Both the position numbers and the translations under genes were made by a program. The notes beneath the pieces were generated by a model. That model did no database searches. It was not told the DNA's origin and worked only from the letters and a program-made list of their open reading frames with translations. 64,000 nucleotides of DNA, from assembly GCF_000378985.1 (NCBI RefSeq), contig NZ_KB905370.1:186001-250000 (forward strand), written 5' to 3'. Of the stretch, positions 1 through 9,468 are shown piece after piece; within the stretch, counting starts at the first letter, position 1; every line of letters begins with the position of its first letter. The DNA comes from Ensifer sp. BR816 (GTDB taxonomy: Bacteria > Pseudomonadota > Alphaproteobacteria > Rhizobiales > Rhizobiaceae).

Positions 1-1495
1 CGATGACGGACGGCGCGGCCTCAGCGAGAATGCGGTTCTTCCTCTCGATCGCGCGGGCGACGAGATCCGGGCGGCCGATCTCTACCCATTCCTTCGGGCT
101 CGTGCGGTCGGCCACTGCCGGATAGATGTATTCGGTCTGCATCAGCCCCAAGGTCTGCGGGTGGCCGAGATAGTGGCCGGGACCGTCGAGGCACACCGAG
201 CGCATGGTTTCGAGAGAGACCGAATCCTCGGTCACGTCGATGCCGCGGATGCAGCGCTGCACCTGGCCGAGCAGGTCGTCGCCGAGGACCAGCGACTCCA
301 GGCAGAAGCCGAGCAGCGAAGCATGCATGCCGACCGCCTCGTAGACCATGTTAAGGCCGGAGAGCCCTGCCATGACGTTGGAAATTGCCTGTTCCCAGCC
401 GGCCTGCATGTCCGGAAGCTTTGCATCCGCGATGCCGGCGGCGGCACCACCCGGCAGGCGGTAGAACTGGTGCATCTGGGCGCAGCCGGCCGTCAGCAAC
501 GCCTGCTCACCGGAACCGCCGGACATTGCGCCGGTCCTTAAGTCCGACACGAAGGGCCAGGTGCCGAAGACGGCCGGATGACCGGGCGACAGCGCGTTGA
601 CATAGACGACGCCAGCCAGGCATTCGGCGACCGCCTGCACGATCGCGGTGGCGAGCGGCGCCGGCGCCGTTGCACCGGCCTGCCCCGCGGAAAGCAAGAG
701 GATCGGCATGCCGCCTCGGATGCACTTCTCCATGGTGATGCAGCTCTCTTCCGCAAATTTCATTGGCGGCACGACGAAGCAGTTGGAATTCGAAACGAAG
801 GGCCGCGCCCGCCACTTGTCCTCTCCGCCGGCGATCATGTGGATCAGATCGAAGCAACCCTCGACATGCGACGGATCGGAAAAGCTGGTGCCGACATGTT
901 TGCTGGTGCCGGCGCAGCAGGCGTAGAGCGTGTTGATGTCCATCAGGAAATTGTCGGGAACATCCCGGCAGACCATGGCGCGCTGGAAGAAATGCACATT
1001 GTCGAGATGATGGACGAGCTGGGCGGCGTTGAGCAGGTCCTTGGCGGTCGACTCGCGATATTCGCGTTTTTCGACATCGACCACGTGTACCGCGGCGCCG
1101 GCCGTGCCGTAGTAGACCCGAGTGCCAGTGAGCTCCAGATCCTGCTTCGGATCGCGGGCGTAGAGGGTAATGTCCCGTGCCGCAATGGCCAGCATGTCCT
1201 CGACCAGCGCGCGGGGAAAGCGGATGCGCCCGTCATCGCCGAGTATGGCACCGGCACCGGTCATGATCTCAATGCCGGATTTCGGGGCATTGGCAAGGCC
1301 GATCTCTTCCAACGCATCGAGCGCGGCTTCATGGATGCGCCGGACATTCGCCTCGCTCAACGGTTTGTACTGGCCGCCCGCAAGACCGGGCCGTACCGGC
1401 CGGATGCTTTCCGCGAGCGGTGCGGAGCGCAGCGCCACGCGCGCTGCCCGTCCGCCGGACCGTCTCGAAACCGCAACTGCGCATTCGTCTGCCAT
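1..1495 (-). CDS. mttB: Trimethylamine/betaine corrinoid methyltransferase, MttB family (3' end off window)
   Basis: I read this frame by hand from the ATG at 1495 to the window edge: about 498 codons, open throughout. It matches the MttB superfamily, which demethylates tri- or quaternary amines and passes the methyl group to a corrinoid protein. No amber codon occurs in frame, so it is a non-pyrrolysine member, like the glycine-betaine methyltransferases, rather than a true archaeal MttB. Three ATGs lie in tandem (1501, 1498, 1495); GGGAG sits 6 bases before the third, which is why 1495 is chosen. The two flavoproteins upstream point the same way and belong to the same pathway type. No corrinoid protein or reactivase is visible here. 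The substrate is unknown and the C-terminus is missing. Confidence 0.85.
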   Translation of the reverse strand, partial: MADECAVAVSRRSGGRAARVALRSAPLAESIRPVRPGLAGGQYKPLSEANVRRIHEAALDALEEIGLANAPKSGIEIMTGAGAILGDDGRIRFPRALVEDMLAIAARDITLYARDPKQDLELTGTRVYYGTAGAAVHVVDVEKREYRESTAKDLLNAAQLVHHLDNVHFFQRAMVCRDVPDNFLMDINTLYACCAGTSKHVGTSFSDPSHVEGCFDLIHMIAGGEDKWRARPFVSNSNCFVVPPMKFAEESCITMEKCIRGGMPILLLSAGQAGATAPAPLATAIVQAVAECLAGVVYVNALSPGHPAVFGTWPFVSDLRTGAMSGGSGEQALLTAGCAQMHQFYRLPGGAAAGIADAKLPDMQAGWEQAISNVMAGLSGLNMVYEAVGMHASLLGFCLESLVLGDDLLGQVQRCIRGIDVTEDSVSLETMRSVCLDGPGHYLGHPQTLGLMQTEYIYPAVADRTSPKEWVEIGRPDLVARAIERKNRILAEAAPSVI

Positions 1496-1533
1496 CATCA
1501 TCTCCCAATGGCGCTTTCGTCGTCTTGCTCGTT

Positions 1534-1705
1534 GCCCCTCATCCGCCTGCCGGTACCTTCTCCCCGTCCAGACGGGGAGAAGGTACATGCGGCAACGCCT
1601 CGCCCCTCACCCCGTAGGAGAGTCTCAAATCAAGGCGGAAGCTCACCGCGCGTTTCCTTCTCCCCGCATGCGGGAAGAAGGTGGCCGGCAGGCCGGATGA
1701 GGGGC
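1534..1705. repeat. RIME-like rhizobial intergenic mosaic element
   Basis: The element is bounded by near-perfect inverted repeats: GCCCCTCATCCGCCTGCCGG at 1534, and its complement with one extra base ending at 1705. Inside are two further palindromes, CTTCTCCCCGTC/GACGGGGAGAAG and CTTCTCCCCGC/GCGGGAAGAAG. This arrangement is that of the RIME elements of Rhizobium and Sinorhizobium. It fills the gap between the methyltransferase gene and the upstream flavoprotein gene and may form a strong transcript hairpin there. Confidence 0.75.
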
Positions 1706-1715
1706 AGCCCTCGCC

Positions 1716-4163
1716 TTACATCCGCACCCGCTCCGCCTTCGGGTCGTACATCGGCTTCAACGAAGCCTCCGCTTTCACCCGCGATCCTGCGATTTCGATC
1801 TCGTAGCTCGACGCCAGCACATCCGCGGCGCTCTCGCCGTCACAGGGCACGTAACCAAGCCCGATCGCCCCGCCGAGGTGATGGCCGTAGTTGCCGGACG
1901 TGATCGTCCCGACGATCTCGCCATCGCGAACGATCGCCTCGTTGTGGAAAAGCAGGGGCTCCGGATCGGAGAGCCGGAACTGCACCAGCCGGCGCGCCAG
2001 CCCCTCATTCTGTTTCCCGAGCACCGCGTCGCGGCCGATAAAATCTCCCTTGTCGGCCTTCACGGCAAAGCCCAGCCCGGCTTCGAGCACATGATCCTCG
2101 TCGGTGATGTCATGGCCAAAATGACGGAAGGCCTTCTCGATGCGGCAGCTGTCGAGCGTGTGAAGGCCGCACAGCTTGAGCCCGACATCTTGCCCCGCCG
2201 CCTCCAGCGTCTCGAATACATGCGCTGCCTGGTCGGTGGAGACGTAAAGCTCCCAGCCAAGCTCGCCGACATAGGTGACACGGTGGGCGCGGGCGAGCCC
2301 CATGCCGATCTCGATTTCGCGCGCCGTGCCGAAGGGATGCATCTGATTGGAGAAATCGTTCGGGCTCACCCTCTGCATCAGCGCGCGCGCTTTCGGCCCC
2401 ATGATACAGAGCACGCTTTCGGCAGCCGTCATGTCGGTGATCACCACGAACTCGTCGCGGAGATGCCTGCGAAGCCAGGCGAGATCACGCTGGAGGGTCG
2501 CACCCGGCACGACAAGCAGGAAGGCGGTTTCCGAGAGCCGGGTAACGGTCAGGTCGCTCTCGATGCCGCCGCGGGCATTCAGCATCTGCGTATAGACTAT
2601 CCGGCCGGCTTCGACATTCAGCTCATTGGCGCAGAGACGCTGCAGGAAGGAGAGCGCATCACGGCCCTCCACCCGGATCTTGCCGAACGACGTCATGTCG
2701 AAGAGGCCGACGCCACCGCGGACCGCGAGATGCTCGGCCCTCTGATTCTCGAACCAGTTCTGCCGCTTCCAGGAATAGCGATATTCGCGCTCCTGGCCGT
2801 CTTTCGCAAACCAATTGGCGCGCTCCCATCCGGCCACCTCGCCGAAGACCGCGCCCCGCGCCTTCAGATGTTCGTGCAGCGGCGAGCGGCGGACACCGCG
2901 CGCCGTCGCCATCTGCCGATAGGGGAAGTGATCGGCATAGAGTAGTCCAAGCGTCTCCGACACGCGCTCCTTGAGATAGGCACGGTTTTTCTGGAATGGT
3001 TGCGCCCGGCGGATATCAACCTCCCAGAGATCGAAGGGCGGCTCGCCGTCGTTCATCCATTGCGCCAGCGCCATGCCGGCGCCGCCGGACGACACGATGC
3101 CGATCGAGTTGTAGCCGGCAGCCACCCAGTAGCCTTTGAGCTCCGGCGCCTCGCCGAGATAGTAGCGGTCGTCGGGCGTAAAACTCTCCGGACCGTTGAA
3201 GAAGGTATGGATGCCGGCCGTTTCCAGCATCGGCATCCGGTTGACGGCCATTTCGAGGATCGGCGCAAAATGGTCGAAATCCTCCGGCAGCTGGTCGAAG
3301 CAGAAATCTTCGCGGATGCCGTCCATGCCCCAAGGCTTGGCCTTGGGCTCGAAGGCGCCGACCAGCATCTTCCCCGCATCCTCCTTGTAGTATGTGCACT
3401 CGTCCGGCACGCGCAGCACCGGCAGGCGAGCAAGGCCCGGGATGGCCTCGGTGACGATGTAGAAATGTTCGCAGGCATGCAGCGGCACGGTGACGCCGGA
3501 CTGACGCGCAAGCTCCCTGCCCCACATGCCGGCGCAGTTGACGACATTCTCCGTTTCGATGGTGAAGCTCTCGCCGTCCTGCTCGCAGGTGACACCGGTG
3601 ACGCGGCCATCCTTCGTCAGCACCGACGTGACCTTCACGCCTTCGATGATCGTCGCGCCGTTCTGCCGCGCTCCCTTGGCCAGCGCCATGGCGATATTGG
3701 CCGGGTCGCACTGCCCGTCGAGCGGAAGGTGCACCGCCGCCTTGACGTCGGAGGTGTTGAGATGCGGGTACATGTCCTTCACCTCGTCAGGCGTGATCTC
3801 GCGCACGTCGATATTGAAGGCGCGGGCAAGCGAGGCTTGCCGGTAGATTTCCTCCTTGCGCTCCTCCGTCAGCGCCACGGTTATAGAGCCGTTCTGGCGC
3901 ATGCCAGTGGCAATGCCGGTCTCCGCCTCGAGTCTCACGTAAAGATCGGCCGAATATTTCGCGAGCCGCGTCATGTTCTGCGAGGCGCGAAGCTGGCCGA
4001 TCAGCCCGGCCGCGTGCCAGGTCGTGCCTGAGGTCAGTTGCTTGCGCTCGAGCAGCACGACGTCGGTCCAGCCGAGCTTCGACAGGTGATAGGCGACCGA
4101 ACAGCCGGAAACGCCACCGCCGATGACGACCACACGCGCCTTTGCGGGAATGGGCTTCGTCAT
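1716..4163 (-). CDS. Dimethylglycine/sarcosine dehydrogenase-like FAD oxidoreductase with GcvT domain
   Basis: An 815-aa protein with the dimethylglycine dehydrogenase layout: N-terminal FAD-binding DAO fold (GGGVSG near residue 16), central FAO_M domain, and C-terminal GcvT/aminomethyltransferase domains from about residue 430. The WHAAG motif near residue 49 matches the histidine that holds FAD covalently in this family. The GcvT part binds tetrahydrofolate, so the expected reaction is oxidative N-demethylation giving methylene-THF. Its ATG overlaps the stop of the upstream paralogue (ATGA at 4160-4163), indicating translational coupling. Substrate could be dimethylglycine, sarcosine or a related methylamine; the sequence does not decide. 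Confidence 0.85.
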   Translation of the reverse strand: MTKPIPAKARVVVIGGGVSGCSVAYHLSKLGWTDVVLLERKQLTSGTTWHAAGLIGQLRASQNMTRLAKYSADLYVRLEAETGIATGMRQNGSITVALTEERKEEIYRQASLARAFNIDVREITPDEVKDMYPHLNTSDVKAAVHLPLDGQCDPANIAMALAKGARQNGATIIEGVKVTSVLTKDGRVTGVTCEQDGESFTIETENVVNCAGMWGRELARQSGVTVPLHACEHFYIVTEAIPGLARLPVLRVPDECTYYKEDAGKMLVGAFEPKAKPWGMDGIREDFCFDQLPEDFDHFAPILEMAVNRMPMLETAGIHTFFNGPESFTPDDRYYLGEAPELKGYWVAAGYNSIGIVSSGGAGMALAQWMNDGEPPFDLWEVDIRRAQPFQKNRAYLKERVSETLGLLYADHFPYRQMATARGVRRSPLHEHLKARGAVFGEVAGWERANWFAKDGQEREYRYSWKRQNWFENQRAEHLAVRGGVGLFDMTSFGKIRVEGRDALSFLQRLCANELNVEAGRIVYTQMLNARGGIESDLTVTRLSETAFLLVVPGATLQRDLAWLRRHLRDEFVVITDMTAAESVLCIMGPKARALMQRVSPNDFSNQMHPFGTAREIEIGMGLARAHRVTYVGELGWELYVSTDQAAHVFETLEAAGQDVGLKLCGLHTLDSCRIEKAFRHFGHDITDEDHVLEAGLGFAVKADKGDFIGRDAVLGKQNEGLARRLVQFRLSDPEPLLFHNEAIVRDGEIVGTITSGNYGHHLGGAIGLGYVPCDGESAADVLASSYEIEIAGSRVKAEASLKPMYDPKAERVRM

Positions 4164-6604
4164 GCTTTCAGTCTTTCGTTCGAGGGATCCCAGAGCGGCT
4201 GGTCGGGCTCAACGGTGGCCTTGAAGCGATCGCCGAAAATCTCGACCTCGATTTCCTGGCCAGGCACCGCGAGATCGGCACGCAGCATGCCGAGCGCGAT
4301 CGATTTGCCGACGCGATAGCCCCAGTTTCCGGATGTCGTCTCGCCGACGACCTCGCCGCCCGACCAAAGCGTCGACATATAGGGCGCGTCGCAGTCGCCG
4401 GCCTCGACGGTGAGCGTCACGAAGCGCTTGCTGGCACTCCACTGCTTCTCGCGCTCGAGCGCCGCCTTGCCCTTGAAGCTCGGCTTCGACCAGTCGACGA
4501 AACGCTCGAGGCCGCCTTGAAGGACCGTGTAGTCGGTCGACAAATCACCCTTCCAGGCGCGGTAGCCCTTCTCGATACGCAGACTGTCGAGTGCTTCCAT
4601 GCCGAAGGGCCTCAGGCCATGTTTCTGGCCGGCCGCCCAGACGGCGTCGAAGATTGCCGCAGTATCCTCCACCTTGGTGTGGATCTCCCAGCCGAGCTCG
4701 CCGGCGAAGGAGACGCGCACGAGCTGGCAATAGCGCCCTGCGATCTCAGCCGTCTGATGTGTCAGCCATCCCTTCGAAAGATCGGCGTCAGACACCTCCG
4801 CGAGAATCGCGCGCGACTTCGGCCCGGTCAGGATCTGGCAGGAGAAATGCGCCGTCACGTCATCGAGCGTGAAGGCGGCATCGGCCGGACGGTACTTCTG
4901 AAGCCACTCGAAATCATGCCATTGTGCGGTGGCCGCGGTGATCAGGAAGAAGAAGTCCTCCTCGATCGCCATCACCGACATTTCCGTGACGATGCGTCCC
5001 TTGTCGTCGGCGAAATAGGCAAGCCCGATGCGCCCCGGTTTCGGCACGCGGCCGGTGATGAGCCCGGAGAGCCACTCGCGTGCACCCTGACCTTTCAGCC
5101 GGAAGCGAGAGAAGCCGGGCAGGTCGAGAATGCCGGCGGCATCGCGCACCGCCAGGCACTCCTCCTCGATGCGCTTCGCCCACGGCCCCTCACGGTTCCA
5201 CGTCTGCGTCGCCGCCTCGGAGGTATCGTCGCCGGGTTTTGCGTACCACATGGCACGCTCCCAGCCGTTATAGGGCTTGAACTGGGCGCCGAGCGCGGCG
5301 ATGCGGTCATGGATCGGCGACAGCTTCTTGTTACGTCCGCCCGGCCAATAGTGCTTGGGGAAATGCATCGCATATTCGTGGCCGTAGATCTCCTTGCCCT
5401 TGGCGGTGCAATAGTCCCGGTCCGTATAGTCGGTGTAGCGTCGCGGGTCGCAGGACCACATGTCCCATTCCGTCTGGCCCTCGGTCACCCATTCGGCCAG
5501 CACCTTGCCGGCCCCGCCCGCCTGGCAGATGCCGAAGGTGAAGACGCAGGCCTCGAACGCGTTCGGCACGCCCGGCATAGGCCCGATCAGCGGGTTGCCG
5601 TCCGGCGCATAGGGGATCGGGCCGTTGATGACGCGCGACAAGCCCGCTGTGCCGAGGATCGGCACGCGCTCGACGGCATCGTTCAAATACCACTCCAGCC
5701 GTTCGAGATCGTCCGGGAAGAGCTGGAAGGAAAAGTCCTCCGGCATCGGATCGTCCGGCGTCGTCCAATGCGCGCGGCAATTCCGCTCGTAGGGCCCGAG
5801 ATTCATGCCGTATTTCTCCTGCCGGAGATAATAGGAGGAGTCGACGTCTCTGAGCAGCGGCAGTTTGTGCCCGGCCTCCTTCGACCAGGCGGCGAGCTCC
5901 GGGATCTCGTCGAAGAGAATATACTGATGGCTCATTACCATCATCGGCACGTCGCGGCCGAACATCTTGCCGACCTCGCGCGCGTAGTAGCCGGCAGCGT
6001 TCACCACATATTCGCAGCGGATTTCTCCCTGCGGCGTGGTGATCACCCATTCATTCTCGCGACGCACCGCCGTCACCGGACAGAAGCGGATGATCTTCGC
6101 GCCCATGTCGCGTGCACCCTTGGCAAGCGCCTGGGTAAGCTGCGCCGGGTCGATATCGCCGTCATACGGATCGTAGAGGGCGCCCGTCAGCTCATGTGTT
6201 TCGAGGAAAGGATAGCGGCCGCGCATCTCGTCGGGCGTCAGGATATCGAGATCCATGCCCTGATAGCGGCCCATGCCGACGACGCGCTTGAATTCCTGCA
6301 GCCGCTCCTTCGAATGACCGAGCCGGATCGACCCCGTCACGTGATAGTTCATCGGATAGTCGACCGAGGCGCCAAGCTCGCGATAGAGCGAGGCGGAATA
6401 GCGCTGCATGTTCATGATCGACCAGGACGAGGAAAAGGTCGGCACGTTGCCGGCCGCGTGCCAGGTCGAGCCGGCGGTGAGCTCGTTCTTCTCCAACAAC
6501 ACGCAGTCGGTCCAGCCAGCCCTGGCCAGATGGTAGAGCGAGGAGGCGCCCACGGCTCCCCCACCGATGATGACGACACGCGCGTGAGACGGCAAATTCG
6601 ACAT
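4160..6604 (-). CDS. Second dimethylglycine dehydrogenase-like FAD oxidoreductase with GcvT domain
   Basis: An 814-aa paralogue of the downstream protein, with the same order of domains: FAD-binding DAO (GGGAVG near residue 13), FAO_M, and C-terminal folate-binding GcvT domains. It also keeps the WHAAG covalent-flavin motif. AGAGGG lies 8 bases before the ATG at 6604. It is the first gene of the minus-strand operon leading into its paralogue and the MttB-like gene, and is divergent from a LysR gene 125 bp away. Two flavoproteins in one operon suggest sequential demethylations, for example dimethyl to monomethyl to free amine, but this is inference. Confidence 0.85.
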   Translation of the reverse strand: MSNLPSHARVVIIGGGAVGASSLYHLARAGWTDCVLLEKNELTAGSTWHAAGNVPTFSSSWSIMNMQRYSASLYRELGASVDYPMNYHVTGSIRLGHSKERLQEFKRVVGMGRYQGMDLDILTPDEMRGRYPFLETHELTGALYDPYDGDIDPAQLTQALAKGARDMGAKIIRFCPVTAVRRENEWVITTPQGEIRCEYVVNAAGYYAREVGKMFGRDVPMMVMSHQYILFDEIPELAAWSKEAGHKLPLLRDVDSSYYLRQEKYGMNLGPYERNCRAHWTTPDDPMPEDFSFQLFPDDLERLEWYLNDAVERVPILGTAGLSRVINGPIPYAPDGNPLIGPMPGVPNAFEACVFTFGICQAGGAGKVLAEWVTEGQTEWDMWSCDPRRYTDYTDRDYCTAKGKEIYGHEYAMHFPKHYWPGGRNKKLSPIHDRIAALGAQFKPYNGWERAMWYAKPGDDTSEAATQTWNREGPWAKRIEEECLAVRDAAGILDLPGFSRFRLKGQGAREWLSGLITGRVPKPGRIGLAYFADDKGRIVTEMSVMAIEEDFFFLITAATAQWHDFEWLQKYRPADAAFTLDDVTAHFSCQILTGPKSRAILAEVSDADLSKGWLTHQTAEIAGRYCQLVRVSFAGELGWEIHTKVEDTAAIFDAVWAAGQKHGLRPFGMEALDSLRIEKGYRAWKGDLSTDYTVLQGGLERFVDWSKPSFKGKAALEREKQWSASKRFVTLTVEAGDCDAPYMSTLWSGGEVVGETTSGNWGYRVGKSIALGMLRADLAVPGQEIEVEIFGDRFKATVEPDQPLWDPSNERLKA

Positions 6605-6675
6605 GCATTATTCCCTCTTTGACCGGATACTTGACGAGGAAACCAAGCCCATCAAGCGGAGAGTTTAGCCTTTAT

Positions 6676-6694
6676 TGATCGACATTTTCGATTA
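6676..6694. promoter_or_regulatory. Candidate LysR operator
   Basis: In the 125-bp divergent gap, ATCGA (6678-6682) and TCGAT (6688-6692) form a dyad around a 5-bp centre and contain a T-N11-A signature, the usual LysR core. The position suits regulation of both the flavoprotein operon and the LysR gene itself. Confidence 0.45.
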
Positions 6695-6729
6695 GATTGA
6701 TTGCAGCGAGTGTGAGGAGCCGCCAAAAG

Positions 6730-7590
6730 ATGCAAGTCGATCTGATCGAGACCTTTTTGGACCTGATGGAGACGCGGAGTTTCAACCGCACCGCCGAGCG
6801 GCTGAACGTCACGCAGTCGACGGTCTCCCATCGCATCAAGGCGCTCGAGGCGCAGTTCAGCCGCAAGCTCTTCACCCGCAACAAGGGCGGCACGGTTCCC
6901 ACCGCCTCCGGCCTGCGCTTCCTGGATTATGCCAAAGCGCTGCAAAATCAGTGGCATGAGGCAACACGCGCGGTGGCGAGCGCGGGCGCCCTGGAGCGCT
7001 CGATGCGGCTCGGCATACAGCATGACCTCGCGCATGCATTCGCCGGCCAATGGGTGGCCGCCATCCGGCGCGAGCTGCCGGCGACCGAAATCTACATGGA
7101 GGCGGATTATTCCGGCCAGATGAACCGCGATCTCGCCGTCGGGGAACTGGACCTGGCGATTCTCTACACGCCCCACTATCTGCCTGACCTGCACTATGAA
7201 AGGATCGGCGAACTGCATTACGTGCTGGTGAGCACCGAGGCTCGCGACATGGCCGGCGTAAAGCCCGAAAGCTACATCCGCTCCAGCTACTCGCCCGCCT
7301 TCGACCGCTCCCATCGGCTGGCGCTGCCACACCTCTCGGTCGCCTCGCTTGCCGCCGGGCAGAACATGGCGATCACAGGTCTCCTGCGCTCCCTTGGCGG
7401 CGCGGCCTATGTGACAAGCGCCACGGCGGAGCGGCTTTCCACAGATGGCGTCGCCAATTCGGTCGCCGATGCGCCGGTCATCCCGCAGGCCATCTACGCC
7501 GCGACAAGCCTTCGAACCCGCCACGCCCACCAGCACCGCAAGATCATCGCCGCCATGAACGGCCTGCTCGCCAACCTGGGGGCGCCCTAA
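6730..7590 (+). CDS. LysR-family transcriptional regulator
   Basis: A 286-aa LysR protein. The N-terminal winged HTH is clear (LIETFLDLMETRSFNRTAER, then NVTQSTVSHRIKALE), followed by a substrate-binding-like effector domain. The start at 6730 is preferred over an upstream in-frame ATG at 6697 because GAGGAG precedes it at good spacing and LysR proteins normally begin a few residues before this HTH. It is divergent from the methylated-amine operon, the classical arrangement for a LysR activator of its neighbour. The co-inducer is probably an intermediate of that pathway. Confidence 0.9.
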   Translation: MQVDLIETFLDLMETRSFNRTAERLNVTQSTVSHRIKALEAQFSRKLFTRNKGGTVPTASGLRFLDYAKALQNQWHEATRAVASAGALERSMRLGIQHDLAHAFAGQWVAAIRRELPATEIYMEADYSGQMNRDLAVGELDLAILYTPHYLPDLHYERIGELHYVLVSTEARDMAGVKPESYIRSSYSPAFDRSHRLALPHLSVASLAAGQNMAITGLLRSLGGAAYVTSATAERLSTDGVANSVADAPVIPQAIYAATSLRTRHAHQHRKIIAAMNGLLANLGAP

Positions 7591-7596
7591 TGCGGA

Positions 7597-9288
7597 TCAG
7601 AACTTGCCTTTGAATTCCGCCTTCAGCCGCGCGACATCCTCTCCCGTCACGCCCTGCGGATCCATCACCGCCACCCAGGCATCGATATAGTGTTCCGGCG
7701 CGTAGACGTGGCCATAGCCGATCGGCGAGGTCGTGGCCAAGGCCATGTCAGCGAGAAGCTGCAGCCCGGTGACGACGGGAAACCAATTCAAGGCCGGAGA
7801 AACATCAGGCCCGCGCGGCGCCTTCATCCAGTCCGGTTCGCGATAGAAGGCGTGCGGATCGAAGAAGGTCACCGGATCGCTGGCATATTGCAGATAGACG
7901 ATCCGCATCGCGCCCCACTGCGCGCCGGGAATATCGAGCGCGTTCTCCTGGTTGGTGAACCGGATGACTGAGCTGTCCCGGTAGCGCGGAAGCCAGGCGG
8001 GCGAACCGGCGACGCGCTCCGCCGTCACCGAGCGCCAGAGCCCACTCTGAAAGGGCGGGCCGCTCCAGAGCGCACCCTGGAACGGGTCGCCGATGATGTC
8101 GAAGAGATCGACCGACCCTTGCGAATTCATGGCGCCGAGGCTCAGGCCATGCAGATAGAGCTTGGGGCGACGGTCCCTCGGCAGCGTCGTCCAATAGCGG
8201 TAGACCTCGTCGAAGAGCGCGTTCGCCGCATCGTTGCCATAGCCCGGCTCGACGAGCAGCGACAACCAGCTCGTCAGGTAGGAGTATTGCACCGCAACGC
8301 TCGCGACATCGCCGTGGAGCAGATATTCGAGCGGATCGAGTGCTGCCGGATCGATCCAGCCGGTGCCGGTCGGAACGACGACTATCAACGACTTGCGCTC
8401 GAAGCCTCCGGCGCGTTTCAGTTCCTCCAGCGCCAGCTTCGCCCGTTCGCGCGCCGTCTCCGCGGAGTTCAGGCCGACATAGACGCGCACGGGGTTGGGC
8501 GCCGCGCCGCCGTAGAAGTCGCCGATCTGGACGCCTGTCGGCCCCGAGGCGACAAACTGCCGCCCCTGCCGCCCAAGCTCGTCCCAGCGCACCAGCGACG
8601 CGTCGCTGCCGGTCTTGGCGGGCTCGGTTGGGGGCGCGACATCGGGATCGATCAGCGCATCGAGCTGCTGGAAAGAACTGTCGGCGGCACGCAGCGCGAA
8701 CTTGAAGATGACGCCATTCGTCACGGACCAGAAGAGAGCGAGGGCGACGAGCCCGCCAAGGGCGTTGGCGATGGGTCGCGTCAGGAAAAATTGCAGCCAG
8801 CGAGAAAGAACGCGGAAAGTAAACCGGAACAGCCGCGCCAGGAAGATGAGAGCGGCGAAGACGAGGAAGGCTATGAGGCCTAGCTTGAGCGGCTCGGCGC
8901 TTTCGATCGGCTCAAGCCCCATGATGCTGCGGACGGTATTTTGCCATCCCGCCGCCTGCCAGAGAAACACCGCCGCCGCCGCTATGCAGACGATGGCGGC
9001 GGCGATCTTCAGCGTGCGCGCCCGCCGGGTCGTTGGCTCGGGCAGTTCGAAAAAGGACCAGAGCCAACGCAGGAATGCGCCGATCGCGTAGCCGGCGGCG
9101 AGCGAAGCGCCGGAAATCCCTGCCTGAATCAGATAGGGATGAGGAATGAGGCTTGGGGTCAACGAGACCGCGAAGAAGATCACGCCGACAAGCAGGCCGC
9201 TCGTCGAAAAGGAACGCAAGAGGCTTGCCAGATAGCGCGGGGCAGGCCGCGTCGCCGTCGACAGGTCCGTCTGTTGAAGGTGTTCCAT
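7597..9288 (-). CDS. Membrane-anchored alpha/beta-hydrolase (Abhydrolase_9 / DUF2319-like)
   Basis: About 563 aa. The N-terminal half has several hydrophobic helices (from about residue 20, and around 55-200). The C-terminal half is an alpha/beta-hydrolase with the nucleophile motif GLSLG inside YLHGLSLGAMNS. This two-part layout fits the Abhydrolase_9 family of bacterial membrane esterase-like proteins with no fixed substrate. Start 9288 is chosen because GGAGG lies 6 bases ahead; the frame is open further upstream but without a ribosome site. It converges on the LysR gene (7-bp gap). An inverted pair TTGTC-N7-GACAA at 9320-9336 sits just upstream and could be an operator. Confidence 0.75.
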   Translation of the reverse strand: MEHLQQTDLSTATRPAPRYLASLLRSFSTSGLLVGVIFFAVSLTPSLIPHPYLIQAGISGASLAAGYAIGAFLRWLWSFFELPEPTTRRARTLKIAAAIVCIAAAAVFLWQAAGWQNTVRSIMGLEPIESAEPLKLGLIAFLVFAALIFLARLFRFTFRVLSRWLQFFLTRPIANALGGLVALALFWSVTNGVIFKFALRAADSSFQQLDALIDPDVAPPTEPAKTGSDASLVRWDELGRQGRQFVASGPTGVQIGDFYGGAAPNPVRVYVGLNSAETARERAKLALEELKRAGGFERKSLIVVVPTGTGWIDPAALDPLEYLLHGDVASVAVQYSYLTSWLSLLVEPGYGNDAANALFDEVYRYWTTLPRDRRPKLYLHGLSLGAMNSQGSVDLFDIIGDPFQGALWSGPPFQSGLWRSVTAERVAGSPAWLPRYRDSSVIRFTNQENALDIPGAQWGAMRIVYLQYASDPVTFFDPHAFYREPDWMKAPRGPDVSPALNWFPVVTGLQLLADMALATTSPIGYGHVYAPEHYIDAWVAVMDPQGVTGEDVARLKAEFKGKF

Positions 9289-9468
9289 GGCGGGCCTCCA
9301 CGCTGCGGGCATTGTCACTTTGTCGCCCGTAGACAAGCGACGCATTGCGGCAATGTCGCCTTCCGCTCCCGCACAGTCAATCGGCACAACCCGACGATGC
9401 GCAACGCGATGTACAGCTTTGCCCGATTCCTTGCGGCGACAAGCGCCAAATTTAGTGTTGCTTGCGCC

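Noticed and set aside
4142..6622. 826-codon plus-strand frame opposite the second flavoprotein gene
   Set aside because: It runs almost end to end antisense to a well-supported dehydrogenase gene and shows no family features.
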